Assembly (NCBI RefSeq): GCF_000337835.1
Contig: NZ_AOLM01000003.1
Coordinates: forward strand, 62,001 to 126,000
DNA length: 64,000 nucleotides
Reading direction: 5' to 3'
From: Haloferax sulfurifontis ATCC BAA-897
Lineage (GTDB): Archaea; Halobacteriota; Halobacteria; Halobacteriales; Haloferacaceae
Shown: positions 8,112 through 15,997 of the stretch, in pieces
Layout of the letters: every line of letters begins with the position of its first letter
How positions within the stretch are numbered: the first letter of the stretch is position 1
Notes under the pieces: model-generated
Databases searched by the model: none
Told to the model about the DNA's origin: nothing
The model's input: only the letters and a program-made list of their open reading frames with translations
Translations under genes and position numbers: made by a program

Positions 8112-8744
8112 ATGGATCGGATCATGAAGTTGCGAAACATCTCCCGACGCGGCAGAGGCGAGAGGGCTCGAGAGCCGAGTTTGTCGCGGAGCGAGGCGTT
8201 CGACGTGCTCAGCAATCAACGTCGACGGTTCGTCCTTCACATACTGAAGCAACGAGAGAACTCGGTGTATCTCAGGGAGATCGCGGAGCAAGTCGCCGCG
8301 TGGGAGTCCGGTAAACAGGTCGAAGCGGTCACTGCAACGGAGCGAAACCGGGTCCAGACCGCACTGTTGCAGTTTCACCTTCCCAGGATGGAAGACATCG
8401 ACGTCGTGGAGTACGACCCGAGGCGGAAACGAGTCGGACTGGCTGAACGGGGCAGAGACGTCGACATCTATCTCTCGGTGGTTCAGAAAGACGACATTCC
8501 CTGGGGACCAGTGTATCTGTGGGTCACTGGAATCACGGTTGGTGTGCTCCTCACGTCGAGTGTCGGTATTCCTCCCGGCACGTTCGTGCCGTACGACGTT
8601 TGGCTCGTGATGTTCGTACTGGCGATTGGGTTGGTGTCGACCGTACACACTTACCAGAATTACTTTCAGATGCGTCTCGGTACGACAGAGAGACCTCCCG
8701 AACTCGAGAGAGAACACACGGAGGAGCGAGACCGGCTCACGTGA
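8112..8744 (+). CDS. membrane-anchored winged-helix regulator (DUF7344-like)
   Basis: About 210 aa. Residues 20-120 form a winged-helix domain that opens with 'SEAFDVLSNQRRRFVLHILK', typical of a haloarchaeal DNA-binding family. Two transmembrane helices near the C-terminus ('VYLWVTGITVGVLLTSSVGI' and the helix starting 'VWLVMFVLAI') would tether it to the membrane. The tail is charged. It diverges from the TasA-like/signal-peptidase group across an AT-rich promoter region and is the best candidate for its regulator, perhaps sensing envelope state (inference). Start ATG at 8112 is preferred; 8124 is possible. Confidence 0.75.
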   Translation: MDRIMKLRNISRRGRGERAREPSLSRSEAFDVLSNQRRRFVLHILKQRENSVYLREIAEQVAAWESGKQVEAVTATERNRVQTALLQFHLPRMEDIDVVEYDPRRKRVGLAERGRDVDIYLSVVQKDDIPWGPVYLWVTGITVGVLLTSSVGIPPGTFVPYDVWLVMFVLAIGLVSTVHTYQNYFQMRLGTTERPPELEREHTEERDRLT

Positions 8745-8766
8745 CGTAATGCACAAACGAGCCCAA

Positions 8767-8778
8767 ATAACCGGTTAT
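8767..8778. promoter_or_regulatory. 12-bp perfect palindrome ATAACCGGTTAT
   Basis: A perfect 12-bp palindrome in the spacer between the HTH gene and the purNH gene, about 95 nt upstream of the purNH start. It could be an operator. No binding protein can be named. Confidence 0.3.
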
Positions 8779-8872
8779 CGGGGAGTCGATACGACAATAT
8801 AATACACGTACCTGTCTATTTTCCCGACCAAGGACCGCAACCACTTTGAGGGCCGCGGGTCGCCATTCTCAC

Positions 8873-10450
8873 ATGGTCACCATCGCCGGTCTCGCGAGCA
8901 ACCGCGGACGAAACCTGCGCAACGTCGCCGACCGCGCCCCCGGCGGGGCGGAACTCGGCGTCGTCGTCTCGAACCGCGCCGACGCGCCCGTCGTCGACTG
9001 GGCTGACGAACACGGCATCCCCAGCGAGGTCGTCGAACGCGGCGACGACGAGTCCCGCGAGTCCCACGAGGAGCGCATCCTCGACGCTCTCGCGGACTAC
9101 GACTTCGATATCGTCTGTCTCGACGGCTACATGCGCGTGCTCACCTCGACGTTCCTCGACGCCGCGCCGACGACGCTCAACGTCCACCCGTCGCTCCTTC
9201 CCGCGTTCCCCGGCATGGACGCCCACGAGCAGGTCCTCGACGCCGGCGTCAAGACGACCGGCTGTACGGTCCACGTCGTCAACGAGGAGGTCGACGCCGG
9301 CCCCATCGTGACGCAGGAGGCCGTCCCGGTGTACACCGACGACGACGCGGACGACCTCAAATCGCGCGTCCTCTACGACGCCGAGTTCAAGGCCTACCCG
9401 CGCGCAGTCCGCTGGTTCGCCGAGGGCCGCGTGACGGTCGAAGACGATTCCGTCACCGTCGAGGGCGACGTGGACGCCGGCCTCCCCGAGCGCCGCGTCA
9501 CCTCCGAGGACCGCTACGACGAACTCCGCTACGGCGAGAACCCCCATCAGGACGCCGCCGTCTACGTGGACGAGACGTGCGACGAGGCGTCGGTCGTCGG
9601 CGCGCCCCAGCTCAACGAGGGCGCGAAGGGCCTGTCGTACAACAACTACAACGACGCCGACGGTGCACTCAACATCATCAAGGAGTTCGACGAACCCGCC
9701 GCGGCGGTCATCAAGCACACGAACCCCGCCGGCTGTGCCACCGCCGACACGCTCGCTGAAGCCTACGCCGACGCCCTCGCCACCGACCCGATGAGCGCCT
9801 TCGGCGGCATCGTCGCGCTCAACCGCGAGTGCGACGCCGAGACGGCCGAACTCATCGTCGACTCGTTCAAGGAAGTCGTCGTCGCGCCCGGCTACACCGA
9901 CGACGCGCTCGACGTGCTCACCGAGAAGAAGAACCTCCGCGTCCTCGACGTGGGCGAACTCGGCGAGCGCACCGAAACCTACACCGAGAAGGCGCTCGTC
10001 GGCGGCCGGCTCGTTCAGGAGCGCGACCTCTGGACGCCGACGCTCGACGACCTCGAAGTCGTCACCGAGACCGAACCGACCGACGAGCAGTTGGAGACGA
10101 TGCTGTTCGCGTGGAAGGTCCTGAAGCACGTGAAGTCCAACGGGATTCTCTTCGCCAAGGGAACCGAGACGGTCGGCGTCGGCATGGGGCAGGTCTCCCG
10201 CGTCGACGCGGTCGAACTCGCCGCGATGAAGGCCGAGGAACACGCCGAGGGAAAGGACGCGCAGGGTGCCGTCATGGCCTCCGACGCGTTCTTCCCGTTC
10301 CCGGACGGCGTGGAGAAGGCGGCCGACGCGGGCATCGAGGCGGTCATCCAGCCCGGCGGGTCGGTGAACGACGAGGAAGTCATCGAGGCGTGCGACGAGC
10401 GCGGGATTGCGATGGTCTTCACCGGCCAGCGGTGTTTCCGTCACGATTAG
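8873..10450 (+). CDS. purNH: PurN-PurH fusion: GAR formyltransferase / AICAR formyltransferase
   Basis: A 525-aa two-domain purine enzyme. Residues 1-190 are a GAR formyltransferase (PurN) fold with catalytic 'LNVHPSLLPAFPG' (Asn and His) and Asp in 'VVNEEVDAGPIVTQ'. Residues about 210-525 match the AICAR transformylase part of PurH: 'RYGENPHQDAAVY', 'LSYNNYNDADGA', 'AVIKHTNPAGCA', 'DPMSAFGGIVALN'. The IMP cyclohydrolase domain that normally leads PurH is absent, as expected where archaeal PurO does that step. It acts at the two formyl-transfer steps of IMP synthesis. The ATG at 8873 matches the PurN N-terminus. It stands alone as a transcription unit. Confidence 0.93.
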   Translation: MVTIAGLASNRGRNLRNVADRAPGGAELGVVVSNRADAPVVDWADEHGIPSEVVERGDDESRESHEERILDALADYDFDIVCLDGYMRVLTSTFLDAAPTTLNVHPSLLPAFPGMDAHEQVLDAGVKTTGCTVHVVNEEVDAGPIVTQEAVPVYTDDDADDLKSRVLYDAEFKAYPRAVRWFAEGRVTVEDDSVTVEGDVDAGLPERRVTSEDRYDELRYGENPHQDAAVYVDETCDEASVVGAPQLNEGAKGLSYNNYNDADGALNIIKEFDEPAAAVIKHTNPAGCATADTLAEAYADALATDPMSAFGGIVALNRECDAETAELIVDSFKEVVVAPGYTDDALDVLTEKKNLRVLDVGELGERTETYTEKALVGGRLVQERDLWTPTLDDLEVVTETEPTDEQLETMLFAWKVLKHVKSNGILFAKGTETVGVGMGQVSRVDAVELAAMKAEEHAEGKDAQGAVMASDAFFPFPDGVEKAADAGIEAVIQPGGSVNDEEVIEACDERGIAMVFTGQRCFRHD

Positions 10451-10767
10451 TGACGGAAACTCGTGGCCGCGCGTAGCGCGGACACGGTGCTTTAGGCACG
10501 ACTGAGCGAAGCGAAAGAGAGCCTAAAGCTCGAAGCACGACCGAAGGGAGTGCTTCGGTGCTTCCGCCACGACTGAACAGCGTGAAGAAGTGACGGAAGT
10601 CAGCGAGACGAGCGGTGCGAGTCTCGCGCGATTTGAGACACGACTGAACGAAGCGAGGGAACGTCCGTCTCCTGTTCTCAGAACCTCGCTTTCTTCACGG
10701 CCCGTCCGTTCCCACGACCTAACACCGACGGTGTCCCTTCAAGTGTCGGCGAGGCGAACACAGAGAT
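10451..10767. other. gene-free spacer with hairpin repeats
   Basis: 317 bp between purNH and the UspA gene. The first 220 bp carry a family of hairpin-forming repeats (separate entry). The last 95 bp are a plain promoter-containing stretch. A long plus-strand frame crossing the spacer has Arg/Ser-rich shadow composition and is not a gene. Confidence 0.6.
10489..10671. repeat. cluster of four hairpins sharing an ACGACTGAxCGAAGCGA loop
   Basis: Four adjacent units: (1) GCTTTAGGC/GCCTAAAGC, a perfect 9-bp stem (10489-10497, 10521-10529), loop 'ACGACTGAGCGAAGCGAAAG'. (2) CGAAGCAC/GTGCTTCG, an 8-bp stem (10531-10538, 10550-10557), short loop GACCGAAGGGA. (3) CTTCCGCCAC/GTGACGGAAG, 10 bp with one mismatch (10561-10570, 10590-10599), loop starting GACTGAACAGCG. 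(4) GAGAC/GTCTC (10635-10639, 10667-10671), loop 'ACGACTGAACGAAGCGAGGG'. Loops are similar while stems differ with compensating changes, so RNA structure or a mobile repeat is likely. Confidence 0.7.
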
Positions 10768-11193
10768 ATGTACGAACACATCCTAGTGCCGACCGACGGG
10801 AGCGAGGGGACGATGCAGGCAATCGAGCACGCGCTCGAACTCGCCGGGGCGGAGTCGACGATTCACGTGCTGTCGGTCGTCGACCAGCGGGTGTACCTCG
10901 CCGCCGGCGGCGACCAACAGGACGCCGTCATCCAGTCGCTCCGCGACGACGCGGTCGATGCGGTCGAGCGGTGCGCCGCGAAGTGCGAGGGCAAGACCGC
11001 GGCGACGACGGCGGTTCGAGACGGCGTCCCGCACAAGGTCATCCTCGACTACGCCGACGAACACGGCGTCGACGTGGTCGTGATGGGGACCCACGGGCGG
11101 ACCGGCCGCGACAAGCTCACCTCGCTCGGGAGCGTCACCGAGCGCGTCATCGAGAACGCCAAGCGCCCGGTGCTCGTCGTCCACATCGACTGA
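10768..11193 (+). CDS. UspA family universal stress protein
   Basis: A 141-aa single Usp domain. It has the N-terminal 'ILVPTDGSEG' strand-loop with the ATP-binding Asp. The C-terminal motif G-2x-G-9x-G(S/T) reads 'GTHGRTGRDKLTSLGSVTE'. Such proteins bind ATP, dimerise and modulate stress responses; no specific target can be inferred. It is monocistronic, between the repeat-rich spacer and the folate fusion gene. Length and start (MYEHILVPTDG) are typical. Confidence 0.93.
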   Translation: MYEHILVPTDGSEGTMQAIEHALELAGAESTIHVLSVVDQRVYLAAGGDQQDAVIQSLRDDAVDAVERCAAKCEGKTAATTAVRDGVPHKVILDYADEHGVDVVVMGTHGRTGRDKLTSLGSVTERVIENAKRPVLVVHID

Positions 11194-11352
11194 ACTGGGC
11201 GCGTCAGAGGCGCTTCGATGACGGACTGCGGCGCTCGCGGAGCGTCGCCGACAACTCCCGCCGCCGCGGTTGGTCTGCCCAGCGACCGCCGACCTGTCGC
11301 AGGCGTGACGTCGAGCGTTAGGCCTAAGCCCACCGTCCGGTTTCTCACGCGT

Positions 11353-13866
11353 ATGGAGTACCACGAGGCGGTGAACTTCCTTTTCGACCTCCGGCGGTTT
11401 CAGGTCAAGCCGGGGACCGAGTCGATTCGGCGGTTGCTCTCTCACCTCGGCAACCCCCACGAAGACGTGTCGTTCGTGCAGGTCGCGGGGTCGAACGGCA
11501 AAGGAAGCACCGCCCGGATGGTCGACGCGATACTGCGCGAGTCGGGCGCGCACGTCGGCCTGTACACCTCGCCGCACTTCGACGACGTGCGGGAGCGAAT
11601 CCGCGTCGACGGCCGGAAGGTTCCGAAGTCCGCGCTGTCGGCGTTCGTGGCCGAAGCCAAGCCGTTCCTCGTCGAGCGCGCCGCCGACGGCGAGCCGCTG
11701 ACCTTCTTCGAGACCGTCACCGCCCTGGCGCTGTGGTACTTCGACCGCGCGGGCGTCGACGTGGCGGTCCTCGAAGTCGGGATGGGCGGCGAACTCGACG
11801 CGACGAGCGCCGTCGACCCGGTCGCGAGCGCCGTCACCAACGTCTCGCTCGAACACACCGCCGTCCTCGGCGACACCGTCGCGGAAATCGCGAAGACGAA
11901 AGCCGCCGTCGCGCCCGCCGACGCGCCGCTCGTGACCGGGGCGACCGGCGAGGCGCTGTCGGTCATCCGCGAGGAGGCCGGCGACGTGCTGACCGTCGGC
12001 GACGCCGACTCAGACGCCGACGTTCGCGCCTCCTACGGCGGCCGCGTCAACCACCAAGAGGCCGCCGTCACCGTCGAGACCGACGCCGAGACGCTCGACG
12101 TTCGAATCCCGCTTTTGGGCGCGTATCAGGCGCGAAACGCCGGCATCGCCGTCTCGCTCGCCCGGCAGGTCCGCCCCGACATCGGCGCGGAGGCGATTCA
12201 CCGCGGCCTCCGAAACGCCCACTGGCCGGGTCGGTTCGAGGTCATGGGCACGGAGCCGACGGTCGTCCTCGACGGCGCGCACAACCCCGACGCCTGCGCG
12301 CAGGTCGCCACCGTCCTCGACGAGTTCGACTACGACGACCTCCACCTCGTCTACGGCGCGATGCACGACAAGGACCACCGCGAGATGGTCGGGGCGCTCC
12401 CGGAGGTGGCGTCGGTCGTCACCTGCAAGGCGGACATCTCGCGGGGCGAGGCCCCCGAGATTCTGTCGTCCGTCTTCGAGCGACTCGACGGCCCCGAAGT
12501 TGAGACCGGCGGCGCGGTCGCCTCGGCGCTCGACCGGGCGCGCGCCCGCGCCGACCCCGACGACTGCGTGCTCGTCGTCGGCTCGCTGTACGTCGTCGCC
12601 GAGGCCCGCACGACGTGGACGCGGGCGGTCGTCCCGAAGGCCCACCGCACGCTCGACGACGCCCGCCGGACGCTCGAACGCGCGAACGTCGCGGACGCCG
12701 CCGAACGGAGCGAGCGCGCGAAGCGGGCGGTCAACCGAACGGTCCACACCCGCGTCCAGCGCCGGCAGGCCCGGATACTCCGCGAGGAACTGCTGTCGGT
12801 CGGCGGCGACTGCGCCGTCTCGGGCCACGAGTTCGGCGGGGAACTCGTCGACGTGGTTCTGACCGGGACGCTCAACCAGTTCGAGCGCCTGACGGCGGGC
12901 CTCGAAGCCCGGCCGTACGCGCTCGCGGGCGTCGCCGAGGAGATTCGCGGGACGCTCGACATCGGGGCGGCCGACGCCGGCGAAGACGACGAGGGCGGCG
13001 ACGCGAGCGACGCCGGCCGCGACGAAGCCGGCGACTACCCGTGGGACGACGGCACGGCCGTCATGGGCATCCTGAACGTGACGCCGAACAGCTTCCACGA
13101 CGGCGGGGAGTTCTACGACATCGACGACGCCGTCGAGCAGGCGCGGGCGATGGTCGACGCCGGCGTGGACATCATCGACGTGGGCGGCGAGAGCACCCGC
13201 CCCGGCGCGGCCGAGGTGCCCGTCGACGAGGAGATTCGCCGCGTCGCGCCCGTCATCGAGGCCATCGCCGACCTCAACGTGCTCGTGTCGGTAGACACCC
13301 GGAAGGCCGCGGTCGGCGAGGCCGCTCTCGACGCCGGCGCGGACATCCTCAACGACGTGACCGGCCTCGAAGACCCCGAGATGCGCTTCCTCGCGGCCGA
13401 GCGCGACGCGCCGGTAATCGTGATGCACAGCATCGACGCGCCGGTCGACCCGTCCCGCGAGGTCGACTACGACGACGTGGTCGAGGACGTCATCGACGAG
13501 CTGACCGAACTGGTGTTGCTCGCCGAGAAGGCGGGCATCCCGCGGCGGAACATAATCGTCGACCCCGGCCTCGGCTTCGGGAAGTCGAAGGCCGAGAACT
13601 TCGAACTCCTCGGGCGCACCGACGAGTTCGCCGCGCTCGGCTGTCCGATTCTCGTCGGCCACTCCCACAAGTCGATGTTCTCGCTCGTCGGCGAGAAGCC
13701 GGGCGACAACCTCGCGGCGACCGTCGCGGGCACGGCCATCGCCGCCGACCGCGGGGCCGACATCGTCCGCGTCCACGACGTGCCGGAGAACGTCGCCGCC
13801 GTGAACGTCGCGCTCGCCTCGCGCGACCCGAGTCGGTTCGAAGACGACGCGGAACGCGAAGACTGA
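11353..13866 (+). CDS. folCP: folylpolyglutamate synthase - linker - dihydropteroate synthase fusion
   Basis: An 837-aa folate enzyme. Residues 1-420 are FolC/Mur-ligase-like, with P-loop 'GSNGKGST', 'YTSPHFDDVRERI' and 'LDGAHNPDAC'. Residues about 420-540 form an extra helical linker domain belonging to neither enzyme. An acidic Gly/Asp/Glu hinge (541-565) leads to dihydropteroate synthase (565-837): 'MGILNVTPNSFHDGG' at 571, 'DIIDVGGESTRPGA', 'DPGLGFGKSK' and 'LVGHSHKSMF'. It joins pterin to p-aminobenzoate and then adds glutamate. I recall a similar Halobacterium linker being proposed to help folate reduction; this needs checking. The ATG at 11353 matches the FolC N-terminus, preceded by a TTAGGCCTAA palindrome at TATA distance. 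Confidence 0.93.
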   Translation: MEYHEAVNFLFDLRRFQVKPGTESIRRLLSHLGNPHEDVSFVQVAGSNGKGSTARMVDAILRESGAHVGLYTSPHFDDVRERIRVDGRKVPKSALSAFVAEAKPFLVERAADGEPLTFFETVTALALWYFDRAGVDVAVLEVGMGGELDATSAVDPVASAVTNVSLEHTAVLGDTVAEIAKTKAAVAPADAPLVTGATGEALSVIREEAGDVLTVGDADSDADVRASYGGRVNHQEAAVTVETDAETLDVRIPLLGAYQARNAGIAVSLARQVRPDIGAEAIHRGLRNAHWPGRFEVMGTEPTVVLDGAHNPDACAQVATVLDEFDYDDLHLVYGAMHDKDHREMVGALPEVASVVTCKADISRGEAPEILSSVFERLDGPEVETGGAVASALDRARARADPDDCVLVVGSLYVVAEARTTWTRAVVPKAHRTLDDARRTLERANVADAAERSERAKRAVNRTVHTRVQRRQARILREELLSVGGDCAVSGHEFGGELVDVVLTGTLNQFERLTAGLEARPYALAGVAEEIRGTLDIGAADAGEDDEGGDASDAGRDEAGDYPWDDGTAVMGILNVTPNSFHDGGEFYDIDDAVEQARAMVDAGVDIIDVGGESTRPGAAEVPVDEEIRRVAPVIEAIADLNVLVSVDTRKAAVGEAALDAGADILNDVTGLEDPEMRFLAAERDAPVIVMHSIDAPVDPSREVDYDDVVEDVIDELTELVLLAEKAGIPRRNIIVDPGLGFGKSKAENFELLGRTDEFAALGCPILVGHSHKSMFSLVGEKPGDNLAATVAGTAIAADRGADIVRVHDVPENVAAVNVALASRDPSRFEDDAERED

Positions 13867-13932
13867 GACCCGACGCGCCGGGCGTCGGGGTGAGACCGAT
13901 GTTTTTCTGCGCCGGGCGTCTACTCTCTCCTC

Positions 13933-14685
13933 GTGTGCACACTCATCCTCGCGTGGCAGGTGTTCGAAGCCGCGCCGGTCGTCGTCGCCGCCAACCGCGA
14001 CGAACTCCTCGGCAGGCCCGCCGAACCGCCCCGGCGGTGGGAAAACGGCGACGGTCCCGCAGTCGTCGCTCCGCGAGATGCCGAGGCTGGCGGCACGTGG
14101 GTCGGTTACAACGACGCGGGCGTCTTCGTCGGCATCACCAACCGCTGGGTCGAGGTTTCGGGCGGCGGCGAGCGCTCTCGCGGTTACCTCGTCCGCGACG
14201 CGCTCCGTCGCGAGACCGCCGAGGACGCCGCCCGGTTCGTCGAGCGCGCGGTCGACGAGCACGTCTACGACGGCTTCAATCTCGTCGTCGCCGACGAGAA
14301 CGCCGCGCTGTTCTTCGAGTGGGACGGCAGTCTGTCGGTTCGGAACTTCGACCCCGGCGTCCGCGTCGTCGTCAACGTCGGGACGCCCGACTCGTGGTTC
14401 GTCCCCGAGCGACGCCCCGAGGTGGGCGAACGGCAGGCCGACAACGCCCGGCGGCTAGAGGAGGCGCTTCAGCCCGAGCCGAGCGAGTCGGTGGGCGCGT
14501 GGCGCGAGCGGGCGAAGGCCGCGCTCGGCGACCACGACTTCGGCGTCTGCGTCCACGACTCGGAGGGTCGGTTCGGCACGCGCTCGTCGTCGGTCATCAC
14601 GCTCGGCGAGGCGGAATTCGCGTACGAATTCGCCGACGGCCCGCCGTGTCAGACCGCCTTCGAACCGGTCGAACGTCAGGATTAA
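13933..14685 (+). CDS. NRDE family protein (TANGO2-like)
   Basis: A 250-aa NRDE-domain protein. It starts with GTG and reads MCTLILAW, placing Cys2 as the presumed N-terminal nucleophile after Met removal. The family motif Asn-Arg-Asp-Glu is seen in 'VVVAANRDELLGRPAEPP'. 'GGTWVGYNDAGVFVGITNRW' follows. The fold resembles Ntn hydrolases. Eukaryotic TANGO2 is linked to heme or acyl-CoA handling, but the archaeal role is unknown. It lies 66 nt downstream of folCP on the same strand and may be co-transcribed. Confidence 0.9.
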   Translation: MCTLILAWQVFEAAPVVVAANRDELLGRPAEPPRRWENGDGPAVVAPRDAEAGGTWVGYNDAGVFVGITNRWVEVSGGGERSRGYLVRDALRRETAEDAARFVERAVDEHVYDGFNLVVADENAALFFEWDGSLSVRNFDPGVRVVVNVGTPDSWFVPERRPEVGERQADNARRLEEALQPEPSESVGAWRERAKAALGDHDFGVCVHDSEGRFGTRSSSVITLGEAEFAYEFADGPPCQTAFEPVERQD

Positions 14686-14710
14686 ACCGCTCGCACGACG
14701 TGTACGTGGT

Positions 14711-15064
14711 ATGAGCGCGAGCGAAGCCGAGCAAGACCTTTCTTCCGACGAGCGCGCGGGACTGGAACTCATCCGCGAGTCGGGCGGCATCCACCAGAGC
14801 GACTTCTGGAAAGAACTCGACATCTCCTCCCGGAAGGGGAGTCGCATCGCCGAGGTGCTGGAGTCGCTCGGTCTCATCAAGCGGACCGAGACGGTCTACA
14901 ACGGCCACACCACCTACTACCTCGAACCGGCCGCGCGCGACCTCGACTTCGCGATGCTGATGGCGGGCGACATGCTCTCGCCGCTCATCGGCGAAGAGGA
15001 GATTAACGCCAACAGCAACGCCTTCTCGCAGTGGCTCATGAACCTCGCCTACGAGGAGTACTGA
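14711..15064 (+). CDS. winged-helix DNA-binding protein (MarR-like)
   Basis: A 117-aa protein. Residues 10-75 are a winged helix: 'GIHQSDFWKELDISSRKGSR' is the recognition part, then 'VLESLGLIKRTETVYNGHTT' the wing. The C-terminus 'LMAGDMLSPLIGEEEINANS' with an Asn/Phe/Trp tail may mediate dimerisation. No effector is apparent. It starts 25 nt after the NRDE gene, suggesting one operon. A general transcriptional regulator is the safest call. Confidence 0.82.
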   Translation: MSASEAEQDLSSDERAGLELIRESGGIHQSDFWKELDISSRKGSRIAEVLESLGLIKRTETVYNGHTTYYLEPAARDLDFAMLMAGDMLSPLIGEEEINANSNAFSQWLMNLAYEEY

Positions 15065-15232
15065 GCCGCCTGCGGTCTCTCTCCGCGGCCCGATAGCCGA
15101 CCGTTTTCCAGATTCTGTTTCCGTTTTCCGTTCCCGCCTCGTCGTTCCGACCGCGAGCGACGCGGTCGCTCGCCGGACGGGGGTCGGAGAAGAACGCGCG
15201 GGAACCGAGAACCGAGAACCGCGGGACGCGGC

Positions 15233-15991
15233 TTACTCTTCGGTCTGTTCGTCGTCCTCGGTCGCCAGCAGGTCGTTGGCTTCGAGGTAGCTCTCGATTT
15301 CGTCGTTAGACAGTTCGACGAAGCGCTCGAACTCCGCGGAGACGGTCGCCACGTCGACGCCGTCGGGGGCGGTGCCCTCGTCGCTGGTCGAGGCGATGGC
15401 TTCGAGCGCGAGTTCGATGCCCTCGTCGAGGCTCAGGTCGTCGCGGAAGTTCTCTTCGAGGTGCTCTTGGTGGTCGCCGCGGTCCGCCCCGATGGAGACG
15501 GCCTTCCACTCGTAGGGGGTCCCCGAGGGGTCCGTCTCGTAGAGGCGGGGCGTGCCGTTTTCGACGCCGCCGATGAGGAGTGCGACGCCGAACGGGCGCG
15601 CGCCGCCGACCTGCGTGTACTGCTGGATGTGGTCGGTGACTTCCTTGGTCAGCGTCTCGATGCCGATGGGTTCGCCGTAGCGGAGGCGGTTGACCTGCGA
15701 CTGGCGGCGGGCGAAGTCGATGAGCTGGCGGGCGTCGGCGACGTGGCCGGCGCTCGCGATGCCGATGTGGTCGTCCGCCTTGTGAATCTTCTCGACGCTC
15801 GTCGGTTCCATCAGCGGCGAGCGAGAGCGCTTGTCCGCCGCGAGGACGACGCCCTCGGGCGTTCGCACGCCGATGCTCGCGGTGCCGCGCTTGACGGCCT
15901 CGCGAGCGTATTCGACCTGATAGAGTCGACCATCCGGCGAGAAGATCGTAATCCCGCGGTCGTACGCCTGTTGTTGCGCTTGTCCCTGCAT
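15233..15991 (-). CDS. psmA: 20S proteasome alpha subunit
   Basis: A 252-aa alpha-type subunit of the 20S core. It has the N-terminal H0 helix and gate motif 'AYDRGITIFSPDGRLYQVEY', then 'GTASIGVRTPEGVVLAADKR'. It lacks the catalytic N-terminal Thr of beta subunits. The acidic tail (EDDEQTEE) is typical of haloarchaea. The length equals that of H. volcanii PsmA1. It is the last gene of rnp3-methyltransferase-rnp2-psmA, 6 nt behind rnp2. This fits the archaeal superoperon that links RNase P, exosome and proteasome genes. Confidence 0.96.
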   Translation of the reverse strand: MQGQAQQQAYDRGITIFSPDGRLYQVEYAREAVKRGTASIGVRTPEGVVLAADKRSRSPLMEPTSVEKIHKADDHIGIASAGHVADARQLIDFARRQSQVNRLRYGEPIGIETLTKEVTDHIQQYTQVGGARPFGVALLIGGVENGTPRLYETDPSGTPYEWKAVSIGADRGDHQEHLEENFRDDLSLDEGIELALEAIASTSDEGTAPDGVDVATVSAEFERFVELSNDEIESYLEANDLLATEDDEQTEE

Positions 15992-15997
15992 GGAATA

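Noticed and set aside
10489..10671. CRISPR array
   Set aside because: Units differ in length, stems differ, and there are no uniform repeats with unique spacers or cas genes.
8816..14714. Very long open frames antisense to or in other frames of purNH and folCP
   Set aside because: They are Arg- or Val/Asp-rich shadow translations caused by high GC. The plus-strand frames contain complete known enzymes.
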